Of a DNA stretch of 64,000 nucleotides, positions 47,760-59,049 are shown one piece after another (positions within the stretch are counted from its first letter, which is position 1; each line of letters starts with the position of its first letter). The position numbers and the translations under genes were made by a program. The notes beneath the pieces were generated by a model that was not told where the DNA came from, searched no databases, and worked only from the letters and a program-made list of their open reading frames with translations. Source of the DNA: Sophora flavescens (lineage: Eukaryota; Streptophyta; Magnoliopsida; Fabales; Fabaceae); NCBI GenBank assembly GCA_030762895.1, contig CM061063.1, positions 104,182,210 to 104,246,209 of the forward strand, written 5' to 3'.

Positions 47760-48212
47760 TTTAGGGATTTTAATTTTTAGCGACCGAACATTTTGGTCGC
47801 TAATTCGGTCGCAAAAGGGTGCCATTTGAAAATTTAAATTCATAAATTTAGCGACAGATTTTTAAATCGGTCGCTAACACGCGCTGTTTTAATTTTTTTA
47901 TGCGCCGTTTAGCGACCGAATTGATATTGGTTGCAAATGTAAATAAAATTTAACCGCTTCATTTAATTCGGTCGCCATTTCGGTCGCTAAAAAGGCATAA
48001 AATTTCTGACTTTTAAGTTCCTTTATTTAGAGACTGAAATAGCGACCGATATCACTGCTACGCTCTATTTCGGTCGCTATTTCGGTCGCATTATTAACTC
48101 TAATCAGTCTTTCATGTAGATCCTATAATCGGTCGCCATTTCGGTCGCAAAAAGCAACCAAAAAATTCGGTCACTATTTTCGGTCGCTAAACAACCTTTT
48201 TTTTTTGTAGTG
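47760..48212. repeat. CACTA B right subterminal repeats and end
   Basis: About twenty GCGACCGA/CGGTCGC motifs, ending with the inverted terminal repeat. Confidence 0.9.
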
Positions 48213-49100
48213 AGATCGGCCACCTGAATGCATTCCACGGATTCCTCGGTGCATCTCGTCAATTACGTACTCAGACTGCTCCTTTGCTATGCACTTTAGT
48301 AACGGCATGGGGAATCCTCTTCTGTACAGCTCTCCGTCTTGGATGGTGTAATGGCAAGATTTTAGACGAATTCTCCTCGCCTCCTTAGGATCATTGGGCA
48401 ATTTGTAAGAGGCTATATATTCCCAAATTGGTGTCATCCAGCCACGATCACAGTGTTCGGTCATTATCACCTCGTCACTTTTTATGCTCGGTTCGAGAAG
48501 ATTCTCCTGAATGAAAGTTCTTAGCTGGCCAGCTTTCATGGTGCTAGCCAACTTAGACAACAGATTTGCCCTGGAATTTTCCTCCCGAGGTATATGCTCA
48601 ATAGTAAAATTATCAAATTCAGAAATTAGACTATTAACTTTCCAGAGATACCTGGTTAGTTGGGGATCCTTTGTTTGATAATCAACCGAGACTTGTCCTG
48701 TTACAAGTTGTGAGTCACTTCAGCATTTTAATTCTTTGACTCCAACCTCTTTAGCTAGCATCAGTCCTGCAATAAGGGTTTCATATTTTGCTTGGTTGTT
48801 TGAAGCAGTAAACCCAAACTTTAAAGATTGTTCCAGGATTAGATCATCAGGACCTTCAAGAATTATTCCAGCTCCGCTTCCCTATAAGTTAGATGAACCA
48901 TCAACATATAGAAGCCGGATGAAGGATCCTGACCTCGGCTTAGAAGAGAGCTCGGCAATGAAGTTGGAGAGGCATTGTGCTTTCATCGGTCCCCTCGGCT
49001 CATATTGCAAACCGAACTCTGACAATTCTACGGACCAAGCTATCATTCATCCGGCTGGATCGGGTTTCCTGAGCACCTGCTTTATTGGATGATCTGTTTT
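48213..49100 (-). pseudogene. Tat RNase H and integrase N-terminus
   Basis: The minus strand shows an RNase H-like domain (TASNNQAKYETLIAGLMLA, then SDSQLVTGQVS) with a TGA within KELKC-S near 48718-48722, followed by IEHIPREENSRANLLSKLAS. The integrase N-terminus follows (DGELYRRGFPMPLLKC, EMHRGIRGMHSGGRS). CACTA B splits the zinc-binding domain at 48212/48213. Tat elements usually carry an extra RNase H before integrase, which fits this one. Confidence 0.85.
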
Positions 49101-50497
49101 GACTATAACATGGTGTGATTGGAAGTAAGGTCATAACCTATGAGCTGCCATGATTAAGGCTAGGGCTAGTTTTTCAAATACTTGATACCATGTTTTTGCA
49201 TCTTTCAGAATTCTACTAACGTAATACACCGGCATCTGTTGTTTTTCTTCTTCCTGGATGATTATTGCACTGATTGCATAATCATTGACAGACGATACAA
49301 GTACAGATCTTTATCAAGCTGTGACCGAGTCAGGATCGGGGGAGAGGCTAGAAAAAGTTTCAGACTTTCAAAGGCTTTCTCACACTCCTCAGTCCAGGTG
49401 AACTCTTTTGGTCTTTTCAAAAGCTGGAAGAAGGGTCTTGCTTTTTCTGCGGATTTTGGGAGAAAGCGGGATAGAGAAGCTAATCGGCCAGCTAACCTCT
49501 GAATTTCTTTCACATTCTGAGGGCTTCGTATTTCAATGAAAGCTTTGTACTTATCAGGATTAGCTTCAATTCCTCTATGTGTTAGCATATATCCTAATAA
49601 TTTTCCTCCTTGTACACCAAAGGAGCATTTTACCTGGATTTAACCTCATGTTGTACTTTCTGGGTTGGCTAAAAATTTCTTCGAGGTCGTCTGAGTGTTG
49701 CGTTGGGACATCGAACTTTACCACCATATCGTCAACATATACTTCTAGGTTCTTTCTGATCTGGTTGACAAAGACTTTGTCCATAAGTCTTTGATATGTT
49801 GCACCAGCATTTTTTAAACGAAAGGCATTACTTGATAGCAGTAGTTTGCCCCATTGATCATAAATGCCATTTTTTCTTCATCGGGTGGATACATCCTTAT
49901 CTGAATGTAACCTGAGTATGCGTCCAAGAAGGACAAAATTATGTACCCCGAAGCTCCGTCTACCAATCTGTCAATGTTGGGAAAAGGATAAGAATCCTTT
50001 GGACATGCTTTATTGAGATCGGTGTAGTCGGTACACATTCTTCACTTACCATTGACCTTTCTAACTAACACCACATTGGCTAGCCAAGTAGTGTATTTCA
50101 CCTCTCTGAGGAAATTTGCTTTGACCAGCTTGGTAGTCTCCTCGGCTACAGCCTGGCGCCTTTCTTCGCCAAGCTTTCTTTTTCTCTAATCTATAGGCCT
50201 GGCTTCGGGACATATAGGTAGCTTATGGCACAAAATATTAGGGTCGATGCCAAGCATATCCGATGTCTTCCAAGCAAACAAGTCGGCATTCTTCTTTAGA
50301 ACAACTTGAATCTGTTGTTTGAGCAAGGGGTCGAGCTGACTGCCAACCTTGGTGCACTGTTCAGCTTGGGCTCCTAGTTGGAACTTCTCTAAAGACTCTG
50401 TTGGTTTGACTCTGGACTCATACATCTCCATCCTTGGAGCTAGTTCAAACATACTGACCGAGCTTGCTGAGCTCAACGAACTGACCGACCTTACCAC
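49101..50497 (-). pseudogene. Tat reverse transcriptase
   Basis: Minus strand, several frames. 50038-49814 has CTDYTDLNKACPKDSYPFP and LSFLDAYSGYIQI. The next frame has VYVDDMVVKFDVPTQHSDD (catalytic YVDD near 49723-49742). 49588-49262 has ANPDKYKAFIEI and RLAGRLASLSRFLPKS, then FTWTEECEKAFESLK. At least two frameshifts break it near 49600 and 49810. The part before 50038 is the usual linker. Confidence 0.88.
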
Positions 50498-50519
50498 CTC
50501 TGCTTTATCATCTTTGGCA

Positions 50520-51201
50520 TTTTTTGCGATGTTCTAATCTCGGGTCACCTTCAAACTATCCACATAGCATTTCCTGGCCATCCTTTGGTCAGCTCGGACG
50601 GCGACTATCTCTCCAGACTCGGCTGGGAACTTCATTGTGAGGTGTGGGGTAGAGACGATCGCGCCGAGTTCATTCAACGTCGGTCTTCAAATAAGGATGT
50701 TGTACGACGTGCTAGCATCTACGATAACATACCTGACTGATACGTTGTTAAGAGGTCTATATAACCTCGGGTTTTTACTTTCTCTCCGGTGAACCCTACT
50801 AGCTTGTCTTCCTGCTCTTTTATCGGCTTTTCTGAAATTCCAAGTTTTTTAAAGGTCGCCAGGTATAAAATATCAACCGAGCTTCCCTAATCAACAAGTG
50901 TTCGCTTTACCGAGAAGTTGGCTAATTCGACCGTTATCACCATTGGGTCATCTTGATTTGGATCCAGCCCTTGGAAGCCATCATCTGAGAAAGTTATGGG
51001 AGGTATCGTCCTTGTAGGTTTTCCAGACACTGTGTTTACAGATTGGGTGGCTTTTACATGACGCCGTCGAGCTGAACTCGTTGTTCCTCCACCTGCAAAT
51101 CCTCCTGAGATTGTATTGATGACCCCTCCGACTCCTCCTTCTGTTTCTTCATTAGGAGCCCTCTGATTGTTCACCCGATCTCCGTTATGATTATTCCCCT
51201 G
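50520..51201 (-). pseudogene. Tat aspartic protease
   Basis: The minus strand reads FSDDGFQGLDPNQDDPMVIT, then ANFSVKRTLVD followed directly by a TAG where the active-site triplet continues (GSSVDILYL follows in frame). The catalytic Asp is therefore the last residue before the stop. Split from gag by solo LTR 3 at 51201/51202. Confidence 0.8.
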
Positions 51202-52294
51202 TGTAACACCATGTATTTTACTGTTTAAAATAACAGTAATACATATAAATATGTTAATAAAGTTATTTGAGTTTTAGAAAATTATTTTAAATAAACGGAG
51301 TTTACTACTCAATCCTACTTGACCGTAGGAAGCTACGATTAAAATTTAGGCTGGAAAGTCAGGTGAAACCCAACCCGCGAATTCCGTTGACAGTATAATA
51401 ATACTGCTCGAAAGACCTAATTTTAATTCATTAACGAAATACTTAAGTTTAGTATTTTATTTTCTATGATTCTGTATTTTTATAATTATTTTCAGAAAAA
51501 ATAAAATAATTTACGTTTTTCAGGTGAAACGCGTAATCGGGTAGACGACGGAAGGGAAACTAGAGTTTCTAAGAGTAGATAGAGGGTTTATCTTAGGATT
51601 TTGAGATGATTCAAGGGGATGAATCATATTTTTAAGTCTAGAAGGTTTTTCAGGGTTAAATAGAAAATTTAGGAATTTTACGTTTAAGCCCCTGAACTTT
51701 CTGTAAATTACCCTTTTGTCCCTAAATTAGTTTTTTAAGTTTTTCCAAGTGAATTGGGCTAGAATCCTTGTTTCCAATCTCAAATGGTCGTGGCTTAGAA
51801 GCCCAAAATTTTCTAGTTCATGGTTTGATTCCATAAAGCCATTTAAGTTTCCTATCTTAAGCTTAACGCTTAAATTTTCAAGTGGGCCCCACAAGAATGA
51901 ACCCAAGCCCAAAATAACCCAGCCCATGCGCAAGCCCATGAGGATTTGTGGCTGCCTCATTGTTGTTGAATGCATCATGATGTTTCTAGAGTTTTCCACA
52001 AGTTTCCACATTTTTCTACATTATCCTTGATTTTTCCACAATGTTCTTGATTCTTCCTAAATGCATAAATTATCCTAACCTATCTTTGACTCATAAATTC
52101 AGCCAACAAAGTCAAGATAAGCTAGCATTTAATGTGGCAAAATCATCATCATGACACTTTATTGATAATTTGCAAACTAGTCCTTCAACTATTGGAATCT
52201 TTGCAATTTGGTCCTTAGAACTTAATTGCATTTGGATCCTTAACATGACAACTCATCATCATCTAGAGTCTTCCTAATATGGCGCCACTATCAC

Positions 52295-52302
52295 TATAAA
52301 TA
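52295..52302 (+). promoter_or_regulatory. TATA box of solo LTR 3
   Basis: TATAAATA followed by CCATACTTTCACTTTTC. A donor-like AAGAG/GTAAAT is at 52428/52429. Confidence 0.6.
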
Positions 52303-54429
52303 CCATACTTTCACTTTTCATTTAGTTTCTTTTGCCATTTGCTTCCAAAACTCTAAAGTTCATAAGTCTCTTAGTTCTAAGTTTGTAAAACAAGTTCTTG
52401 GATTTCCTTTGTCATTGATCTTCAAGAGGTAAATCCTAATCTTCATTCTTAATCATGCCTATGTTCTTTAGCAAGTTTCTTGATTCAAGGCTTATATCAT
52501 AGTTGTTCATCACTTTAAAGTTTCTAACCCTAGAACTTTGAAAAGTCATAATAAATTCTAGAAAAATCTAATGATGATGAAACTACTTTCTATCCTCTTG
52601 ATATCATGCATATTATCTAAATCCAAGAGCATGATGTAATCAAAAATTTCTTTCTTGAAAACCTAGCCTTGGCCGAATCTATCACCTTAGGGTTGGTAGA
52701 GTTTTATTCATTGTTTTCATGTATGATCATGTATTCTATATGGCATGTATGACTACACACTCTAATCCATGTTAGTCTCTTAAAATGAATATTTTACTCA
52801 AAAATATTTATGTTGGCCGAAGCCTAAGCGGGTGAGTTTTGTTGAGTTTTGTTCATGGTTTTCATAAATGATCTTAGAAATCAAGCTCTTAGTATGTATG
52901 CTTTATAAATCCAAGTTGATTTGTTAAACTAAGAACCCTAGCTCTACGAACCTATTAAGGCCGAATCTATGTATAAAAGAGTTAGGAAGTTTTGAGTTTT
53001 AAACTTAGTTATTTAGTCACTAATCTATGATTTAGGTTAATCAAGGATCATTAATCCATAACTTAATCATGATTAGAAGTTTAGTCATTCAAAAACCCTA
53101 GAGGCCGTGACTATGTATTAGGGTTTAGAATGTTTTAGTTTCCTGATTTGTAACTATTTGGTTGTAATGATTGAAGGTTAGTTGAGTACGACGTTTACGA
53201 GGTAATTGAAATTTCGAAGGAGTCTGTAAGTTTATCAAGGAGTCTTCAAGAGGTAAGGGGGGAACATCGGAGGATTTTATTCAATGGCTATATGCTATCC
53301 CGTGGTTGTATGTAATTATTTGTTTGTTAGTATTTATTTATGTTGTTTATTGTTGTGTTATTTGTATCTGTGTGGTTTTAATTGCATTAATTGTTTATCT
53401 GCAATTATATTATGTTACTGTGATGCATGATCTGCCTGGGAAATATCTGTGATATAACTGTTGTTTGATGTGTGAGAAGCCTGACAGTGGTCAGTGCACA
53501 ATTAAGACAGACGGATAAAAGCTTTAAGAAGCTTCGCAAATTATATTCAATGTTTTAACGGTAAAATATTGATATATAATATTAAAGGGAGTTTATTTTG
53601 AGGAAAAATAAGGAGTTTTGGAAAATATTATTATTTCAATAATTTATTTCTGAAAAAGTGAAATATGAGTCACAACGAGCGCGAAAACGTGAAAATGTTT
53701 TTAGCACTGCTAATTTTTACGTAAGAAACTCCGGAATATTACAAAATATTCTTTTATGAAATTAATTGGTGAAAATAAGTTAATCATGATTTTATAAAAT
53801 TAATTGAGTGGAAAAAGTTAAGTTTTGGTTTAAAAAGCCTTAAAAATAATATTTGATGGCAAATTTGGAAAAACTAAGTTTTTGTTTGTTAAGGATTTTA
53901 TAATGAATTTCTACTTAGAAAAGAATTTCTGAAAATCAAAAGTTAATTTAACTGTGCTGAAAGTACAGTTGGACTTAGTAACCGAGACGTCAGGGTACTA
54001 ATGTTCTGTGTTGTGATGGACTCAATCATTTGGACTTTGAGGGCCTATATTGTATACATGAGGTATACTGTGTTGAAACATTGAAGATGTTTTCTACTAC
54101 CACAAACCTAAGACTGATTGCAAGGTCGAGAGGTGTCGTGATTGAGCACTCGGACAGTGAGGTCCTGTGTTGTGATAAAAGTTTTAAAAGTGTTTTAAAA
54201 CTATGTGAGTCGTAAGCCATTTTGAGCTTCGACAAAGAAAGATTGAACACAAAGAAAAGATCAAAACAAAAGTGTTTTGCATGCATTTGGCAGACGTGCC
54301 TGTGGTTTGAGGTTTTGATGCATTAATTACCAGCGGCGAAAGGTAATTCCGAGATGCATTTTCTCATGTGCCTAGTGAGGACATGGAGACCCCATCTTAC
54401 TTGCTATTGGTGCCCTGATTGTGGACATT

Positions 54430-54600
54430 AGCAATGTGTTTGGCAGCGTGCCTCGAGGAGCCACACCTTGTATGCCTGGCCTTGTGTGCCTATGTGGATG
54501 GGAAGAGGTTGCGCACCTAGTGGCAGTGTGCCAAGATTAGCCACACTGTGTGTGCCTAGTGGCAGTATGCCTATTTAGCCAGTGTGGCTTTGGAGTCTGA
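54430..54600 (+). repeat. Short diverged repeats in solo LTR 3
   Basis: Several copies of GTGCCTAGTGGCAGTGTGCC and GCCACACTGTGT variants. Solo LTR 2 has related but fewer GTGCC motifs at 27930-28090. Confidence 0.6.
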
Positions 54601-54832
54601 TCAACTCATTATATGTTGGGATATCTCATGAGATTAGGACGAAAAATTAGATGATTAATATGAAGTGTCATGCATAATTTTTATGGATGATGTTTGGGGT
54701 GTTGAACCCACTGATAAACTGTTTATTTATAAATGTTGATATTTGAAAAATGTTGATGTGTTTATGTGGTGGCTAGTGTGTAGTTATTGAGTAAGATCCA
54801 TGTATTGGTTTCTCACTCTTACACACATTCAG

Positions 54833-55315
54833 ATGGACCCAGAAATACCCTTGGTACAATTGAGGGTCCGAACGATCACTTTTGATCGTGCACAATACGG
54901 TGGTGCCTGGGAGATTAATCTTGGGGCACTCAGCGCCACCTACCATGGCCCGAGTAGAGAGGTGATCGGTACAGTAGAGGAAGTACCACAACAGCGAATT
55001 CACGTAGTGGAGACGGTCGAGGTATCTCTACCTCCAGTTTGGCTTTACCTACAGTACTTGGAAGAGCACGGATTGATGGATCCGCCTCAACCACATTCTC
55101 TTCAGATATTAGGAACTGCGAAACCTCCTGCTGAAGTAGAGTTAAATGAGGGAGAGGAAGATCCAGAGGAATACATAGAGGACGATCCTGAGTTTCAACC
55201 TCCTGCGGTTGATGATGAAAATTATTCAGATGACACAGTGGTAGCAGAGGCATCATTGTCAGATTCGTCAGTTGTAGGAGGGATTGATCATCATGATCTT
55301 CCCAATGGATTTTAG
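54833..55315 (+). CDS. LTR-embedded acidic open reading frame (160 aa), unknown
   Basis: Starts MDPEIPLVQLRVRTITFDRA right after TTCAG, at the end of a pyrimidine-rich stretch. ISLPP of the other copy is VSLPPVWLYLQYLEEHGL here. An acidic block EGEEDPEEYIEDDPE follows, and the C-terminus is DHHDLPNGF. Same order and similar length as 28408-28902. Both copies are open although the solo LTRs have no other coding function. Unknown family; predicted soluble. Confidence 0.55.
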   Translation: MDPEIPLVQLRVRTITFDRAQYGGAWEINLGALSATYHGPSREVIGTVEEVPQQRIHVVETVEVSLPPVWLYLQYLEEHGLMDPPQPHSLQILGTAKPPAEVELNEGEEDPEEYIEDDPEFQPPAVDDENYSDDTVVAEASLSDSSVVGGIDHHDLPNGF

Positions 55316-55730
55316 TAGCTTGACCAGCTTGGGTAGAGTTCTCTGGGGTAGTGAGTCTTGACAGTTTTGATTTGGCTTCAGAGAGCTATGAGTTTTGAAT
55401 GTGGTTATGAACTACTTGTTGCTGATGTGTATATATCTTTATTTTCTTTGTCTAGTTGATGGAGAATAGCCTATACTCATGAGAGCTCTTTTGTTATCTC
55501 CTATTATAAGTGTTGTGTATATAAAAAGGTAATGTATATATCTATGTATATATGTTGTTATGTTTATAATGGTTTATGTTGTAGGTATAACGAGAAAAAA
55601 AAATTCAGCGCTATTTTTGTAAAGAAACGTTTAATTAAATATATATTTTCCGAAAGTAACCAGCGTAAATAATTAAATTTCGGTTCTTGGGTAGTAGTGT
55701 GATGACCCTAGATTAGGGTGTCGCACCCTG

Positions 55731-56095
55731 CTGGTTTGCATCTCGATTCACGATTGTCTTAACCGCGTCTCCCTCGTCGTCGACCAGCTCGTCCGCCTCC
55801 ATTATCATCTCGGCGAACGAACCGGTCAAGACGGCCTGCTTGTATCAAGTCCTCAATTTTTTCCTGGGTTGTTTTACAGTCTTTAGTGGAGTGACCATAG
55901 TTTTGATGCCATTTGCACTCTTTACTTCTGTCTACATTGGCTGGAGTTTTAGACGGTCGAGGTAAGGTGAGTAACTCGGCGTTGCACACCTCCTGGAGAA
56001 TGGTTGCCCGAGATTGGTTTAGCGGTGTATAGGACTGGTACCTGGGTTGCCTCTCCGAGAAACCCCTTTCATTGGTCTTTTGGGCCCTTTGTGGA
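55731..56095 (-). pseudogene. Tat gag, zinc-knuckle part
   Basis: The minus strand contains CKWHQNYGHSTKDC, a CCHC-like knuckle with His at position 4 as in Tat/RIRE2 gag, then EKIEDLIQAGRLDRFV and an Arg/Gly-rich end. Separated from the capsid part by solo LTR 4. Confidence 0.85.
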
Positions 56096-57374
56096 TGGTC
56101 GCGCACGCACCAAAAAACAAGCGGTTTGTAAAAATGTAGTTAGGAAGCGACAACTCGGATATCGTCTCACAAGGACTCTTGACTTGTTATTTACCACAAA
56201 AATCAGTTTTTTTTTTTTTGGGGGGGAGGGGGGGGTTGGATTGAAATGCAATTAGAAAACAAAGCAAAACAGAGCAATGAAAACAAAGCAGTTTAAGAGA
56301 TTAACAAATAAGCTAAAGACGATTAATCTACTGTTCTCGGTTTCCCAACTATCATCGGTTCATGTAAATTCCAAGCCCTAAGCAGATTTTAATCCCCTTT
56401 CGGTTGTAGCAACAATTAACAAACGAAATCGCTACTACGAGATATATGTTCCTATTCCCGAATTAAACAAACGGGGTTAAGCCCTCATGAACTAAACGAA
56501 CATGAACGAACACACGTGAATTAAACAAACGCGATTCAATATAGGAACATAACATCACCGAAATAAATCAACACAACACTATACACTCCTGAATTAAACA
56601 AACAGAAATATATAGCATAATATTGAAAAGGGAAAAGCATACAAAACATGAATTACAAAACCTCAAGTGTGGCGGAAATCGATTACAGTAGACTAATCCA
56701 AGAAAATTAGTTCTCCATAAAAACGAAACACAACCAGAAAATATGTAAAAACAATGGAGAATCAAAAGTTGTTCCAATCTACCCAGAACAGCAATTTATA
56801 ACAATCAGGAACTGCGCCCACTCGTGAGGCGAACCCTCACTCGCGAGGCGAATATTATGAAGAGTCTGCAATGTTTGGTATTCTCGCGAGGCGAAGAATA
56901 GCTCGCGTGGCGAGGAATGGAAGAGTCACGGCTTCTGGTCTTCAGTCTCGCGAGGCGAGACATGGATTCGCGAGGCGACACGGAATAGGTTGCATTTCCT
57001 TGGAACAGTCAGCCTTCAGGGTCGCGAGGCGAGGTGTTGTTCGCGGGGCGAACCAGAGAGGATGACATTCTCATTGCTCAGTGCCTTCCCGTGTTTGCGA
57101 GGCGAATGGACACTCGCGGGGCGAACACCTCTATGATTGAAATTTCCCTGTTTCTTTTATTCCCTTAACTCATAAGTAAACCTGAAAACAAAGAAATAGC
57201 CATAAGTGCATTATTTGACTACAAACTGGCTAAATTAACCTAAAACTACTCAAACGACTCAAAATGTTTCTTAAGGACAATCAAGTCTAATTTGGGTGAA
57301 AATGAGATATAATTAGCACAAAACCCTGGTCATACTAGACATAAAACTAGATGATCCAGAGGCTTATCAGTGGA
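56091..57374 (-). mobile_element. Solo LTR 4, Athila-like (1,274 bp)
   Basis: 56096-57369, TGGTCGCGCA to AGGCTTATCA, TSD GTGGA (56091-56095, 57370-57374), inside the Tat gag. Its beginning (GGTTTGTAAAAATG..., CTCGGATATCGTCTCACAAGG) parallels the Athila-type LTR at 7378, and a GC-rich dyad array lies at a similar place. Strand set by that likeness. Confidence 0.87.
56818..57145. repeat. Paired TCGCGAGGCGA array in solo LTR 4
   Basis: Five units about 65 bp apart, each with two CTCGCGAGGCGA-like dyads 10-15 bp apart (near 56818, 56882, 56946, 57019, 57095). The sequence differs from the CACGGCCGTGA array, but the architecture is the same. Confidence 0.85.
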
Positions 57375-58394
57375 TTATCCCCCTATTACTTTCTTTTCTC
57401 AGAACCGAGCTCTTGTCTTCAAAACCTCTTTCTCTCATTTTGGATTCTACCATCTCTTTCGGGTTCATGAAACCTGTGGCTTTTTCCTGCAACTCTTCAA
57501 AATCGCTCGGCGGTTTCCGAGATAAATACTCAAAGAATGGCCCGGTTTCAAACCGCCCATGACGATATGGTGGCAGAGATCCGAGCTCATATTGGGAATT
57601 AAAATTTGTTTGGCACTAAAACTAGCCATATAATCTCTAAGTGACTCATTATTTTCTTGTTTAAAATTCACCAGCGAGACCGAGTGCCTTTTATGCTTCC
57701 GGCTCGCTGCGAATTGTGCAGTGAATTTAGTTACAAGCACATCAAAGGAATCAATTGACAGAGGTGAAAGATTCGTAAGCCAGGTAAAGGTAGGGTCTTG
57801 CAAAGTAGTTGGAAAAATTTTGCACATGACGGCTTCTGAATCGGTCACCATGTAAACAGAAGAAATAAAGGATTCTATGTGCTCGGTTGGGTTAGTGGTG
57901 CCATTGAATTTATCAATGTTAAGAGGCTTAAAATGTCTAGGCATGATTACCTCATCGATGTCATCCGTGAACAGCAACCTCGATCGTCAGTCTGTTACCC
58001 TTTCTTTCTGGACAGTCCTTTCTGCACGAGATTTAACTCCTGAACCCTCTGGGCGAGGTTTGGTCTTGGACGATCGGCGCGTATCATGATGAGAAGGTAC
58101 GTACGATGGATCCTTTTGGCTACCCTCGGGTGAGGATTGCTCTTCCTCGGAAGGCATCACTGATCTTTCTCTTTTCCGAGCTCTTAACAGCCTTTGATTC
58201 TGAGCACGTATCTCCTCGTTCACCTCACGCAGCTGCCTTAACTGTGCCATAACCTCTCCCAGGTGAGGGTTATCTTCATTGATGGGCGGGGGCGGGGGAT
58301 TGTCACGGTTTTGGCTCGTGTTCGAAACCTCATGATCTACATGGTTCGTGCTGTTCGCCCCTCCCCTCGGTCCATTCCGTGTAGTCATCATCAA
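57375..58394 (-). pseudogene. Tat gag, capsid part
   Basis: Minus strand from ATG 58394 (MMMTTRNGPRGG). The N-terminal part is polar with a helical stretch EVMAQLRQLREVNEEIRAQ. A TGA lies at 57987-57989 in the same frame, then the Retrotrans_gag domain: IDKFNGTTNPTEHIESFI, TFTWLTNLSPLSIDSFD, SLVNFKQENNESLRDYMASF. It continues to solo LTR 4. One in-frame stop before the domain disables it as read. Confidence 0.87.
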
Positions 58395-58426
58395 GCTTTC
58401 TTAGGGAACCGGGGAAAGTTTTTCCT

Positions 58427-58448
58427 CGGCCCCACGGTGGGTACCAAA
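58427..58448 (-). promoter_or_regulatory. Tat primer-binding site
   Basis: On the minus strand TTTGGTACCCACCGTGGGG immediately follows the LTR, close to the TTGGCGCCCACCGTGGGGC site usual in Tat-group elements. Confidence 0.8.
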
Positions 58449-59003
58449 TGTTCCTGCCGAGATCCGACTTGCCGGAATCTAGCCGTAAAACGTCAAACCA
58501 AGAGTGAACAAGGGGGGTTGTTTTATACTATGGCTTGACATAATATTGTACTCTGGTCCTACGTATCCCAGTGGGAATCAAAGCCAGACATAGTTCTTAG
58601 TTCAACCCTTGGTCATATAGTGATCTCAATCCCTTAATCTTGTATCTGATGAATACTATGGAGCAAGGAGTCTTTAATAGTCTCTTGGTCAAGCTGGTTC
58701 CTCTAATACCCTTAAGGGAGATTCACTTAGGTTAGTGAAAAGTGACTCTCTCTTTTGGGTTCTCCTCCTTTTATAATAGGATCCCCATATCTTTAAGAGA
58801 TCTAGATTTATCTCATTTTATCTCTTAAATCTTCTTTGAGATATAATTTCCTTAATTTGAGGGATTTTATCTCTTCTAACCGGATAATGTTATTTGAGAT
58901 AATATTGGGATCATTAAAGATAATATCAATATCTTATCTTTCCCACCTTTATCGGATCGGGTATCCAAGCTCGGTGACCGGGTTTTACTCCTCGGCTAGT
59001 ACA
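58449..59003 (-). repeat. Tat 5' LTR (555 bp)
   Basis: On plus TGTTCCTGCCGAG... to ...CTCGGCTAGTACA. Five bases GATAA follow (59004-59008), but the partner LTR and TSD are missing. The ends contain inverted CCGAG motifs. Confidence 0.82.
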
Positions 59004-59049
59004 GATAAAAAAAACTTCAGTCAAGAACTTGCAATTGAGCATTTAGATA

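Larger units (their letters stand above)
43970..48215. mobile_element. CACTA element B (4.2 kb, non-autonomous)
   Basis: 43973-48212 with ends CACTACAAAAAAAACC and, on minus, CACTACAAAAAAAAAAGG. The 3-bp TSD is AGA (43970-43972, 48213-48215) inside the Tat integrase. Dense GCGACCGA/TCGGTCGC repeats at both ends put it in the same family as CACTA A. It has no TNP2 gene. It carries a small spliced minus-strand gene and a captured DCL-type exon. Confidence 0.93.
51197..55730 (+). mobile_element. Solo LTR 3 of a giant-LTR Ty3/gypsy-type element
   Basis: 51202-55725 (4,524 bp) starts TGTAACACCA and ends GGGTGTCGCA, with TSD CCCTG (51197-51201, 55726-55730). Related to solo LTR 2 through most of its length and to solo LTR 1 in the first few hundred bases. 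Inserted in the Tat gag-protease junction in the opposite orientation. Tekay-like by inference. Confidence 0.88.
43829..59003 (-). mobile_element. Tat-lineage Ty3/gypsy element, 3' truncated, triple-nested
   Basis: Read on minus from its 5' LTR (59003-58449) through primer site, gag, protease, RT, RNase H and the integrase zinc finger, where it stops at about 43829. The integrase core and 3' LTR are missing. Insertions: solo LTR 4 (56096-57369), solo LTR 3 (51202-55725), CACTA B (43973-48212). Excluding them about 5.1 kb remains. The gag type (FNGTTNPTEHIESF), CCHC motif and primer site point to the Tat/RIRE2 group. Stops and frameshifts are frequent. Confidence 0.9.

Noticed and set aside
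31218..48212. Single large CACTA running from the left end at 31218 to the right end at 48212
   Set aside because: A second left end at 43973 forms an AGA target duplication with the right end at 48212, within an integrase gene that rejoins when it is removed. The 31218 end therefore has no partner here.
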